Made by a program: the position numbers and the translations under genes
Origin: Zobellia galactanivorans
GTDB taxonomy: Bacteria; Bacteroidota; Bacteroidia; Flavobacteriales; Flavobacteriaceae
Assembly: GCF_000973105.1 (NCBI RefSeq)
Contig: NC_015844.1
Span: forward strand, 3,034,501 to 3,098,500
Direction: 5' to 3'
Length of the DNA stretch: 64,000 nucleotides
The notes under the pieces: generated by a model
Database searches by the model: none
What the model saw: only the letters and a program-made list of their open reading frames with translations
Told to the model about the DNA's origin: nothing
Part shown: in pieces, positions 16,645-24,576 of the stretch
Numbering within the stretch: position 1 is the stretch's first letter
Layout of the letters: each line of letters starts with the position of its first letter

Positions 16645-18375
16645 ATGCGAAGATTTCTCCCTTTTTTGGAGTGGATTCCAGACTATAACAAGAACTGGTT
16701 TTCCAAAGACTTGGTGGCAGGCCTGACGGTAGGGATCATATTGATTCCACAGGGCATGGCCTACGCCATGATTGCAGGCCTTCCTCCGGTATACGGTCTC
16801 TACGCTTCTTTATTGCCCATGATTGCCTACGCCGTTTTCGGTACGTCTAGGCAATTGGCCGTGGGGCCAGTTGCCATGGACTCGCTTTTGGTGGCTGCAG
16901 GTTTGGCTACCTTGGCTATTACTTCGGTAGACGATTATATTGGTATGGCCCTGCTTTTGGCTTTTACCGTTGGGGCTATACAATTGACATTAGGACTTTT
17001 ACGAATGGGTTTTTTGGTGAATTTTCTATCGAAACCGGTCATAAGTGGCTTTACCTCGGCCGCGGCATTGATAATTATGTTCAGCCAGTTGAAGCACCTT
17101 TTGGGGGTAGATATCACCCGCAGCAACCGCTTTGACGTATTATTGGTGAACGCATTTGAAAAGATGCCCGACACTAATTTATACGATTTTGCCATTGGTT
17201 TGGTGGGCATTGTGATTATTGTGGCCTTAAAAAAAATCGATAAACGTATACCTGGTATACTCTTCGTGGTCATTTTGGGTATTTTGGTGGTTTACTTATT
17301 GCAGTTGCCCGCTTTTGGGGTGCACATCGTAGGGGAGATTCCTACCGGCTTGCCCTCGTTCCGGCTTCACAGTTTCAATGTCGATGCCTTGCTGGAATTG
17401 GCGCCTATTGCGGTGACACTTGCACTTATTGGGTATTTGGAGGCAATTTCCATAGGGAAATCGTTGGAGGAACAAACCGGGGAAGAAACCATAGATGCCA
17501 ATAAGGAACTTATTGCCCTAGGCAGCTCGAATATGTTGGGGTCCTTTTTTCAGTCGTATGTGGTAACGGGTAGTTTTTCGCGTTCGGCCATTAACGCACA
17601 AGCCGGGGCAAAAACCCCTATGGCCTTGTTCTTTAGCGCCATTGTCGTAGCCATCACCCTTTTGTTTCTTACGCCGCTTTTCTATTATTTGCCCAATGCC
17701 GTCTTGGCGAGCATTATTATGGTTTCGGTATTCGGACTTATCGATATCGCCTACCCGAAAAGCCTTTGGGAGTATCGTAAAGACGAACTCTTTGTGCTGG
17801 TTATCACGTTTTTGATTACGCTTTTTGCCGGTATATCGGAAGGAATATTGATCGGTGTGTTATTGTCGCTGTTGTTGATGGTATACAAAAGCTCAAAGCC
17901 CCACTTTGCTGTTTTGGGGAGAATAGAAGGGTCCGATTATTATAAAAATATCGATAGGTTCAGCCAGAATGTTTTGGTACGTGACGATTTGCTTATTGTA
18001 CGTTTTGATTCACAGCTGTATTTTGGGAATAAAAACTATTTCAAAAAAGAACTTTTAAAAAATGTAGCTAAAAAAGGCAGCAAGCTCAAAGGCATCATAC
18101 TTAATGCCGAGGCCATTAGTTATATCGATTCCAGTGCGGCACAAATGCTTAAACGGGTGATTGAAGAGTTTCACGATAAAGGACTTCAGTTTTATATTTC
18201 GGGGGCAACAGGGCCGACAAGGGACACGATTTTCAGCAGTGGTATTATCGATGCCCTGAACAAGAAGTGCCTCTTCGTTCAGACAAAGGAAGCGGTCGAT
18301 TATTTTGATAACATGACCCCCTTGTCCATTTTAAGCGAGAAAGTGGCCTGCCAAAACCATCGGAACAGTAACTAA
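16645..18375 (+). CDS. SulP family inorganic anion permease with STAS domain
   Basis: A 576-residue protein. A membrane core (residues ~20-420) contains the SulP signature region GLTVGIILIPQGMAYAMIAGL and PPVYGLYASLLP, and a cytoplasmic STAS domain (~450-560) includes AEAISYIDSSAAQMLKRV. SulP proteins move sulfate, bicarbonate or other anions. The CstB-like gene starts 132 bp downstream on the same strand, so sulfate or sulfite movement is a reasonable inference, but bicarbonate is equally possible from sequence alone. Confidence 0.88.
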   Translation: MRRFLPFLEWIPDYNKNWFSKDLVAGLTVGIILIPQGMAYAMIAGLPPVYGLYASLLPMIAYAVFGTSRQLAVGPVAMDSLLVAAGLATLAITSVDDYIGMALLLAFTVGAIQLTLGLLRMGFLVNFLSKPVISGFTSAAALIIMFSQLKHLLGVDITRSNRFDVLLVNAFEKMPDTNLYDFAIGLVGIVIIVALKKIDKRIPGILFVVILGILVVYLLQLPAFGVHIVGEIPTGLPSFRLHSFNVDALLELAPIAVTLALIGYLEAISIGKSLEEQTGEETIDANKELIALGSSNMLGSFFQSYVVTGSFSRSAINAQAGAKTPMALFFSAIVVAITLLFLTPLFYYLPNAVLASIIMVSVFGLIDIAYPKSLWEYRKDELFVLVITFLITLFAGISEGILIGVLLSLLLMVYKSSKPHFAVLGRIEGSDYYKNIDRFSQNVLVRDDLLIVRFDSQLYFGNKNYFKKELLKNVAKKGSKLKGIILNAEAISYIDSSAAQMLKRVIEEFHDKGLQFYISGATGPTRDTIFSSGIIDALNKKCLFVQTKEAVDYFDNMTPLSILSEKVACQNHRNSN

Positions 18376-18507
18376 TGTTACGCCCATATTCAACGATTAG
18401 AGGTATTTTTGTAAGGAATGATGAAGATAGACTTCCCTTTTCGGGAATGTATAAGGAATGTATAAGGAAGGTATAATTTTCCTATCGGGAAATAAAAAAA
18501 AACAATT

Positions 18508-19917
18508 ATGAAGATAGAACAGATATATACAGGATGCCTGGCACAGGGCGCATATTACATTGAAAGCAAAGGTGAAGTGGCGATTATTGATCCACTTCGT
18601 GAAGTAGAACCCTATATCGAAAGGGCCGAAAAAGACGGGGCAAAGATCAAATATATTTTTGAGACCCATTTTCACGCCGATTTTGTCAGTGGCCACGTTA
18701 CCCTTTCCAAGGAAACCGGTGCACCCATCGTATACGGACCCAATGCCAACCCTTCCTTTGACGCTATAATAGCAAGTGACGGACAGGTATTTAAGCTTGG
18801 GGATATTAGTATACAAGTATTACATACCCCTGGGCACACTATGGAAAGTACCACCTATTTGTTGAAGGACGAAACAGGAAAAGACCATGCCATTTTCTCA
18901 GGTGATACCTTGTTCCTAGGAGATGTAGGTAGACCCGACCTGGCCCAAAAGGCGGCCGATATGACCCAAGACGATCTAGCGGGCCTATTGTTCGATAGCT
19001 TACGGAACAAGATCATGCCCCTGTCCGATGATATTACCGTTTATCCGGCACATGGTGCAGGTTCGGCCTGTGGTAAGAATATGATGAAGGAAACAGTGGA
19101 TACCTTGGGCAATCAAAAAAGGGTAAACTACGCATTGCGGGCCGATATGACCAAGGAGGAGTTCATCAAAGAAGTGACCGACGGTTTGCTTCCTCCTCCA
19201 AAATATTTTCCGCTGAACGTTAAAATGAACAAAGAAGGCTATGAAGATATAGCCGATGTTTTGAATCGGGGCACCACCGCTTTGGATCCAGATGCCTTTG
19301 AGGCCATGGCCAATGAAACCGGTGCCGTGGTGTTGGACGTAAGGCATCAAGACGATTTTGTAAAAGGCCATATCCCTAGGTCGATTTTTATCGGACTTAA
19401 CGGCGATTTTGCTCCGTGGGTAGGAGCCCTTATTGCAGATACCGAGCAACCGCTCTTATTGGTGACGCCGGAAGGTATGGAAGAAGAGGCGGTAACCCGT
19501 TTGTCCCGTGTTGGTTTTGATGCTACTATCGGAATTCTTGAAGGGGGATTCGAAGCATGGAAGAAAGCCGGGAAAGATTACGATACCATTAACTCCGTTT
19601 CTGCGGAAGAGGCAAAACCACAGATCGAAAATAAGGAAATGCCCGTTTTCGACGTGAGAAAAGAGAGTGAGTATCTTTCGGAACACGCGGTCAATGCGGA
19701 AAACACACCATTGGATTTTATAAACGACTACATGGGGGAATTCCCTAAGGAAAAAACATTTTTTGTTCACTGTGCCGGAGGCTATCGTTCGGTCATAGCG
19801 GAATCGATATTAAAAAGTAGGGGAATACATAATTTTGTGGATATAGGCGGCGGTTTCGGAGCCATGAAGAATGCAGGTATTCCGTCAACGGACTATGTTT
19901 GCCCTACGACCTTATAA
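18508..19917 (+). CDS. CstB-like persulfide dioxygenase/sulfurtransferase (MBL + pseudo-rhodanese + rhodanese)
   Basis: A 469-residue three-domain protein. The N-terminal metallo-beta-lactamase domain (1-~245) has THFHADF, HTPGHT, FSGDTLF and YPAHGAG, the mononuclear-iron ligand pattern of ETHE1-type persulfide dioxygenases. A first rhodanese-like domain (~260-355) lacks the active Cys: the loop reads VTPEGMEEEA. The last rhodanese domain (~365-465) has an intact loop HCAGGYRS. This order matches CstB, which oxidises and transfers persulfide sulfur during sulfide detoxification. The nearby SulP gene supports a sulfur role. A strong terminator follows. Confidence 0.85.
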   Translation: MKIEQIYTGCLAQGAYYIESKGEVAIIDPLREVEPYIERAEKDGAKIKYIFETHFHADFVSGHVTLSKETGAPIVYGPNANPSFDAIIASDGQVFKLGDISIQVLHTPGHTMESTTYLLKDETGKDHAIFSGDTLFLGDVGRPDLAQKAADMTQDDLAGLLFDSLRNKIMPLSDDITVYPAHGAGSACGKNMMKETVDTLGNQKRVNYALRADMTKEEFIKEVTDGLLPPPKYFPLNVKMNKEGYEDIADVLNRGTTALDPDAFEAMANETGAVVLDVRHQDDFVKGHIPRSIFIGLNGDFAPWVGALIADTEQPLLLVTPEGMEEEAVTRLSRVGFDATIGILEGGFEAWKKAGKDYDTINSVSAEEAKPQIENKEMPVFDVRKESEYLSEHAVNAENTPLDFINDYMGEFPKEKTFFVHCAGGYRSVIAESILKSRGIHNFVDIGGGFGAMKNAGIPSTDYVCPTTL

Positions 19918-20120
19918 GAAGGTGCGAAATTATAAAAACCCCATAGGCAAAAGACTATGGGGTTTTTCTTTTTAAAACTGTTTGGGATTGTGGCTAGCTA
20001 ATTGCTGGCGTCTTTCATTCGGTTTTCTATTTCTATCCAATGGTCTTTTCGCATGGAGAATAGGAAGTAATCGTAAAATCGAATCTTCCATCTGAACCAG
20101 CGCTTGTTTCTTTTTAGATA
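19757..20120 (+). repeat. Direct repeat copy A (intact) around the CstB-like 3' end
   Basis: This block holds the last ~160 bp of the CstB-like gene, its terminator and the 3' end of the convergent hypothetical gene. It is clearly related in the same orientation to 22570-22930, with many matching runs such as CCGGAGGCTATCG, CAACGGACTATG and CCAGCGCTTGTTT. Boundaries are by eye, accurate to about 10 bp. Confidence 0.85.
19934..19967 (+). terminator. Intrinsic terminator after the CstB-like gene
   Basis: A perfect 13-bp stem (arms AAAAACCCCATAG and CTATGGGGTTTTT) with an 8-nt loop, ending in a T-run. It has A and T tails on both sides, so it can also serve the convergent gene ending at 19998. 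Confidence 0.9.
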
Positions 20121-20447
20121 GTGCTTTGTGCATTCTTCGTTCAACCAGGTCTCATCGAAACCTCTCCATTCACCTAAGGTATTTATTAAATTGGCCTTTA
20201 GCACGGGAAAAACCTCGTACCGGTCAATGGCTTTTAGTTCGTTTAGCGATAGACCTGAGTCAAGAAAAGTACGGGTGATGGAATGGTAATCGTGAGGTTG
20301 TAGTTCCGTATCTAGATATAGTTCTGAAATGGATTGCCATATCGGAAGTCTTTGCTCCAATACTACGTTCTGGGATTTGTCTCCCGCCCATGAACCATCA
20401 GGCAATTTGCCTAGGGATGCTTTAGGTTTCTTTTTATCAGCTTTCAT
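19998..20447 (-). CDS. Hypothetical protein, possibly DUF7079-like
   Basis: A 149-residue soluble protein. The middle portion RLPIWQSISELYLDTEL followed by a YEVFPVLKANL segment resembles DUF7079 proteins as I remember them, but I cannot check this. The rest is rich in aromatic and basic residues (HYLKRNKRWFRWKIRFYDYF). There is no signal peptide. Its 3' end is part of the direct repeat, and a decayed copy of that end is found near 22.8-22.93 kb. Function unknown. Confidence 0.6.
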   Translation of the reverse strand: MKADKKKPKASLGKLPDGSWAGDKSQNVVLEQRLPIWQSISELYLDTELQPHDYHSITRTFLDSGLSLNELKAIDRYEVFPVLKANLINTLGEWRGFDETWLNEECTKHYLKRNKRWFRWKIRFYDYFLFSMRKDHWIEIENRMKDASN

Positions 20448-20851
20448 ATAGAAAAGGTTGTTTCAACTGCATTTTCAATTTTTATCGGTTGAATTTTTCA
20501 TGACATATCGCGTATACTATATGTATTTGTTTGGTGAGGTGTTTTCGGCATACTTGCTAAGAAATCTCAAATGTAAGTGCAGCCCCCATGTTCTTTAGGG
20601 GGTTAATAGGCTTGCTATGATCAAATCTTCTAATAGGGCTGTAATTTAACCATATTTCTACTTTATTTGGCCTTTCGGGCAATAGGCTTTAAATGCCTGT
20701 TTTTACGTTTAGGCCCACGGTTTTTTACCCCCGATCACTCCCCACTTCTTGGCGATTCGGCTTTCATGTAAAAGACTACGGATGTCATGCGTTTGGGGCT
20801 GGACCCAAGTATTTCAGCCGATTATATGGGACGTTCTTTTGATAATAATTA
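20448..20851. other. Gene-poor stretch in the accessory patch
   Basis: About 400 bp between the hypothetical gene and the GH16 terminator. I see no convincing coding frame. A small hairpin with CCCCC and GGGGG arms lies near 20583-20603. The stretch may be debris from the rearrangement that created the flanking repeats. Confidence 0.5.
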
Positions 20852-20902
20852 TAAAAAATCCCGAGCCTTGACAAAGCTTTGAATTTGTCGTGGGCCCGGG
20901 AA
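20852..20902 (-). terminator. Terminator of the GH16 gene
   Basis: A long imperfect stem on the minus strand (outer TCCCG/CGGGA arms, inner GACAAA/TTTGTC arms) is followed on that strand by a run of six T. It lies ~50 bp past the GH16 stop codon. Confidence 0.7.
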
Positions 20903-20950
20903 AAATTATCATAAACTTTAGATGAGGCTATGTTATAGTTGCCTCCAAAA

Positions 20951-22483
20951 TCAGTTTTTCTGAAACCAGGTTTGTTCACCTGATCCAGTGCGCAATAGGT
21001 AGTTGCCTTTGATAAGACCGGAAACGTTTAATCGTTCTTTACGGCCTAGTATGCCTTCTTTTTTAAGGACTGGATTGCCCGTCGAGTCAAAAACACGTAA
21101 ACCATTTTCGCCCTCCACTCCCTCAATAGTCAAGGTTTCCGATGCGGGGCTGGGATACACTCTTATTCCATCTACGGTCTTTGTCTCCAACTGGGCGGAA
21201 AGCGCCGTACTGGCGGTAGGTGATGTCTCCTTTTTCCAAGCAAAAGTTTCCCAACCATTATCTACGGGCCCTTTCGGTCGGATTATCGCGTTGTTTTCGG
21301 TCCATGGAGCCTGTAGCCATTTGCCCGTAAGCACGTTTTTCAAGGCTACAAGTCCGTTTCCTTTGGATTTCCATTCGAATTGTTCCCAATCGCCCTGAAA
21401 ATCGCCCGCGGCCCTTACCGGTTTGTTGATGTCGCTTCCTTGAACTTGTACATATTTACCATTGGAATTGGCCTTAAGGGTAATCCCGCCTTTAGGGTGT
21501 TTTTCTACTTTGAATTTTTCCCAGCTTTGAACGGTCGAGCCTCTTGCAACCAATTGGCTGCCATCTTTTTCACCGGTTACAAATTTACCGTCGCCTTGCG
21601 TTTTTTTGAGGGAAATGTAACTGCCGATCGGAGCATCGGAACTGTCTTCCGCGGCGGTGCCGTCAACCAATTTATACACCCGTACCCAATCTACTTTCAT
21701 GGTGTTTTTAGAATTGTCACGGAGGTTTTCCGGCTTAGGAAGTCCGATATTGGCAACACCTGCCGTGGCAAAAGGGAATACTTCTGTGTCAAAAATCATT
21801 CTTAATTCCTCGTCTAAAGGCACTCTTGGAACGATACGCATAACCTGCTTGCCATTGAAGTAAAAAAGAAGTTCATTAGGACTCTTCCACCAGAATCCAT
21901 AGGTGTAAAAATTATCCCTTCCCCTGCCGGGCATTTTATATTCGGTTCCAAGTGGTTGCAATCCGGCATGTTTTCCGTAATAATGTGTATTAACATGATA
22001 TTGATAAGGAAGATCGTCCTGTCGGTTTTCTTTGGATGGATTTCCAATATGCTCGATAACATCGATTTCAGAAAATTGGCCAACGCGGAACCAAAACGAA
22101 GAAGTCATAGACAAAGAGGAGGCCTTAAAGCGAGCCTCGTAATAATATCCGGGTTGGGCCTTGGTCTTGGAAACCGCCGCGGCAGCATCTACCCAAATAT
22201 CCTTAAAAGGATCTTGAACGCTACTTGGTTCTTTTCTTAATGTAGAACGAAGGTTTAGGAAACCGTCACTTACGAAAGCATTCCCTTTTTTAAAATTGCT
22301 GGGGGCTCGGCCCTCCCAAAAAGGGTGGTAATCATACCACTTATTGGTGTCAATGGAGTTGCCGTTAAATTCATCGGATAATTGTTCAACCTTTTCCCAT
22401 TTCTTCCCGTTTGTAGGAGATGGTAATTGCGCAGAAAGATTTGCGCTTACTAAAAAAATTAAAAATAGTAATACTTTTTTCAT
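20951..22483 (-). CDS. Secreted GH16 glycoside hydrolase (agarase/porphyranase/carrageenase group) with fascin-like domain and T9SS tail
   Basis: A 510-residue enzyme. It has a signal peptide (residues 1-~19, ending SANLSAQ), a GH16 catalytic domain (~28-275) with catalytic motif SEIDVIEH (nucleophile E139, helper D141, acid/base E144), a beta-trefoil fascin-like domain (~285-415) and a type IX secretion sorting domain (~435-510, [11 protein letters not shown] to the end). Such GH16 enzymes endo-hydrolyse red-algal galactans; the exact substrate is not resolved. The gene stands alone, not in a polysaccharide locus, between two copies of a direct repeat, which suggests a separate acquisition or rearrangement. 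Confidence 0.88.
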
Positions 22484-22569
22484 GTTGTAAGATTTAGAGT
22501 TACGTAAGTGTTTACGTACAAAATTGATTGTTGGATTTTGGGAATGACTAAAAGGGGTATTTCCTAAAG

Positions 22570-22930
22570 AAATATATGTTTTGTTTCCTGTACCGGAGGC
22601 TATCGCTCAGTCATAGCGGAAGCGATTTTAAAGAGTAGGGGAACATGATTTTCTTGATATGGGCGGCGGTTTACGAGCCATAAGGAATGCAGATATTCCG
22701 TTAACGGACTATGTTTGCCCTACAATCTTATAAGTAGGGCGAAGGTTTGAAAATCCTTTGAACAAAAGAGGGTGGAGTTTTCTTCTTAATGCGGTTTGGG
22801 ATCGATGCTTGCTAGTTGCTAACGTCTTTCATTCGGTTTTCTATTTCGGTCGATTGGTCTTTTTACATGGGAATAAGAAATAATCGTAAAAATGGATCTA
22901 CCATTTGAACCAGCGCTTGTTTTCTTATTA
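22570..22930 (+). pseudogene. Direct repeat copy B: decayed CstB-like 3' end plus fragment of the hypothetical gene
   Basis: The segment repeats 19757-20120 in the same orientation but is corrupted. The rhodanese frame reads [17 protein letters not shown] and then meets a stop after a 1-nt loss, the catalytic HC is gone, and the terminator stem has decayed. The right part matches the last ~120 bp of the 149-residue hypothetical gene (minus sense), also broken. Identity is roughly 80% by eye. Confidence 0.85.
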
Positions 22931-22960
22931 ATGCGTATTCATGAAACGGTTGTTTTGTCC

Positions 22961-23500
22961 TCACGGCCATAGGGTTTCAAAATACTCACAAACAACGAGC
23001 ATGTCTTCCGTGGCTTGCTTTTCGCTTTCTTTCATTGTACTTGTAAAGAAATCCCAATGCGCCTTCTTCCATTTTTGTAGGGCTTCATTGGTCGTTCCCA
23101 TATCTAGGGCGGCGTAAGCTTCAGAGATTTGGTTAAAGGGAATGGTATCTACCTTTTTGGTTTCAATGATTGCCCTTGCGGTTCCGTCAAAATCGGTAAT
23201 AATGTGTTTTGTGCCTACGGATGGCAAATTTGCCTTGGCTTCTTTGTACCAAGAATAGAGTCCTGAACCCGCTTGCTTTTTCCCTTGTACGACCAATTCG
23301 GCCAAACGATTGGCATCTTCTTCATTATCGTGAAAAAACCAAGACTCAGGTTGTTCCTCTTCCTTAAACTCCGGATAGGATGTGGTAAAACGCTCCCACA
23401 TCTCTTGAACGGAAGGATTTATGGCAAGCTCTTGCTCCGCTTTTGTTTCGCCTTTACAGCTGCTTAATACGAGAAAGGTAATTAGGATGAGGTGTTTCAT
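22961..23500 (-). CDS. ASCH-domain lipoprotein
   Basis: A 179-residue protein from ATG 23500. It has a lipoprotein signal ending LSSC (Cys at ~15) and then an ASCH-like domain: FHDNEEDANRLAELVVQGKKQA, LPSVGTKHIITDFDGTARAII, VDTIPFNQISEAYAALD and WKKAHWDFFTSTM. ASCH domains normally bind RNA or act on nucleosides in the cytoplasm. Export by a lipobox is therefore unusual. A longer frame starts at 23578, but the hydrophobic signal supports 23500. Confidence 0.75.
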   Translation of the reverse strand: MKHLILITFLVLSSCKGETKAEQELAINPSVQEMWERFTTSYPEFKEEEQPESWFFHDNEEDANRLAELVVQGKKQAGSGLYSWYKEAKANLPSVGTKHIITDFDGTARAIIETKKVDTIPFNQISEAYAALDMGTTNEALQKWKKAHWDFFTSTMKESEKQATEDMLVVCEYFETLWP

Positions 23501-23611
23501 TGTATTCTGGATTTTGTTGGATTTTGCGGCTGTCTTGTTGGTTAAACGAAAAGTAATGTAAATATCTGTAACCTTCAAAGGGGTAATAGGGATTAGAAAG
23601 AACGGAGCCCC

Positions 23612-23654
23612 TGATAATTATCATATTTTTTGAGGAGGTTTCATTTTAACTTTA
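23612..23654 (+). promoter_or_regulatory. Crp/Fnr-type box and promoter of small membrane gene 1
   Basis: A perfect palindrome TGATAATTATCA (23612-23623) fits TGAT-N4-ATCA. Its start is 35 bp before the -7-like TAACTTTA (23647-23654), centring it near -43, as for a class II activator. The same element with the same spacing occurs at 24042. Confidence 0.65.
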
Positions 23655-23678
23655 GGTAGTAATTTAAAAATCAAAGTT

Positions 23679-23807
23679 ATGATCTCTCAAATTTTCTCAT
23701 CGTTAGATTTCGACCTTAGAAGCGTAATAATTTTAGTACTTGGTTTCGTATTCATCGGTTTTGTGATAAGCTCGGTGCTTTTTGGGCAACATGACCATAA
23801 ATGCTAG
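23679..23807 (+). CDS. Small single-pass membrane protein, 42 aa
   Basis: The frame reads MISQIFSSLDFDLRSVIILV and continues through a hydrophobic helix to SSVLFGQHDHKC. It has one predicted transmembrane helix (residues ~15-35) and a His/Cys-ending tail. ATG follows the promoter by 24 bp. It shares the opening MISQ, the length and the regulatory element with the gene at 24106. Function unknown. The repeated architecture supports that it is real. Confidence 0.6.
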   Translation: MISQIFSSLDFDLRSVIILVLGFVFIGFVISSVLFGQHDHKC

Positions 23808-24041
23808 ACGAAGCGGCATTTTATTATTTAGTAGAGGGTGTCTTTGGGTGTGATGCTCCCAATTGAATAGGTATGGGCCTTTTGGGGGTTAGGCCGTCAA
23901 GGGATTTTAAGTCCATATTCAGCTTTTGCTATATCAAGATCAACTTTTTTCAGTTGGTTTCGTGTAGGTGGCATCTTCAGGGCAAATTACTGGAAACACC
24001 TATAGTGTGTTCGCTTTGTTTTATCTAAAATATTGTAATAC

Positions 24042-24084
24042 TGATAATTATCATATTTTAAAATAGGACTTCATATTAAATTTG
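24042..24084 (+). promoter_or_regulatory. Crp/Fnr-type box and promoter of small membrane gene 2
   Basis: The same TGATAATTATCA palindrome (24042-24053) stands 35 bp before a perfect -7 box TAAATTTG (24077-24084). Position and spacing are identical to the first copy. Confidence 0.7.
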
Positions 24085-24105
24085 AAGGAAATAAATAATC
24101 GACCT

Positions 24106-24234
24106 ATGATCTCACAAAATTTACCTCTCGTCAATTACGGCAATGGCATTATCATGATTGCCGTTTTCGCCATAGTGTGCTTGGCCCTGGTAGTCACCGT
24201 TGTACTTTTTATGAATAGCGGCAAGAAAAAATAG
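24106..24234 (+). CDS. Small single-pass membrane protein, 42 aa (paralogue-like)
   Basis: The frame reads MISQNLPLVNYGNGIIMIAV, then a hydrophobic helix to VVLFMNSGKKK. One transmembrane helix (~15-36) and a basic tail. It shares length, MISQ start and upstream element with the gene at 23679, though the helices have diverged. Function unknown; a role in a respiratory or envelope complex under a Crp/Fnr-type regulator is only inference. Confidence 0.6.
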   Translation: MISQNLPLVNYGNGIIMIAVFAIVCLALVVTVVLFMNSGKKK

Positions 24235-24304
24235 TTGTATATCCTTGATTATCTGTATTTAAGTTATTTTTTATTGCGAATAAGTCATGGTTTGGACGTT
24301 TTTC

Positions 24305-24326
24305 TTAACATTTTTACAAATGTTAA
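24305..24326. promoter_or_regulatory. Operator-like inverted repeat
   Basis: Perfect 9-bp arms TTAACATTT and AAATGTTAA around TTAC. It lies between small membrane genes 2 and 3. No regulator can be assigned. Confidence 0.4.
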
Positions 24327-24471
24327 AGCAATCTTAATTCATAAGGGTTGTTTTTACTGATTTTTGGTTATCTTTAATAAGAATCGGATTACAATCTAGC
24401 GAAGTGTATCTTTTGCCGGTATTGTAGTGCTTTTATGGCCACCAATCTTTGTACCACCTGAAACCAAACTT

Positions 24472-24567
24472 ATGGACGCTATATGGATATATACCACTGT
24501 TGTAATCGTAATATTTAGTGTGTGGTTGTTGTTTGTAATTCTTATGTACAAAAAGTTGAACAAATAA
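24472..24567 (+). CDS. Possible 31-aa membrane peptide
   Basis: The frame reads MDAIWIYTTVVIVIFSVWLL followed by FVILMYKKLNK: one hydrophobic helix (residues ~5-25) and a basic end, like known small membrane proteins. A degenerate -7-like AATCTTTG is seen near 24444-24451. It ends 9 bp before the convergent exonuclease gene. Evidence is composition and position only. Confidence 0.4.
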   Translation: MDAIWIYTTVVIVIFSVWLLFVILMYKKLNK

Positions 24568-24576
24568 GCCCGACCC

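Noticed and set aside
20785-20979. 64-codon minus-strand frame after GH16
   Set aside because: It overlaps the GH16 stop region and the terminator and has no family features.
22961-23578. Longer start for the ASCH lipoprotein (23578)
   Set aside because: The first 26 codons are polar and would bury the signal peptide; ATG 23500 gives a standard lipoprotein start.
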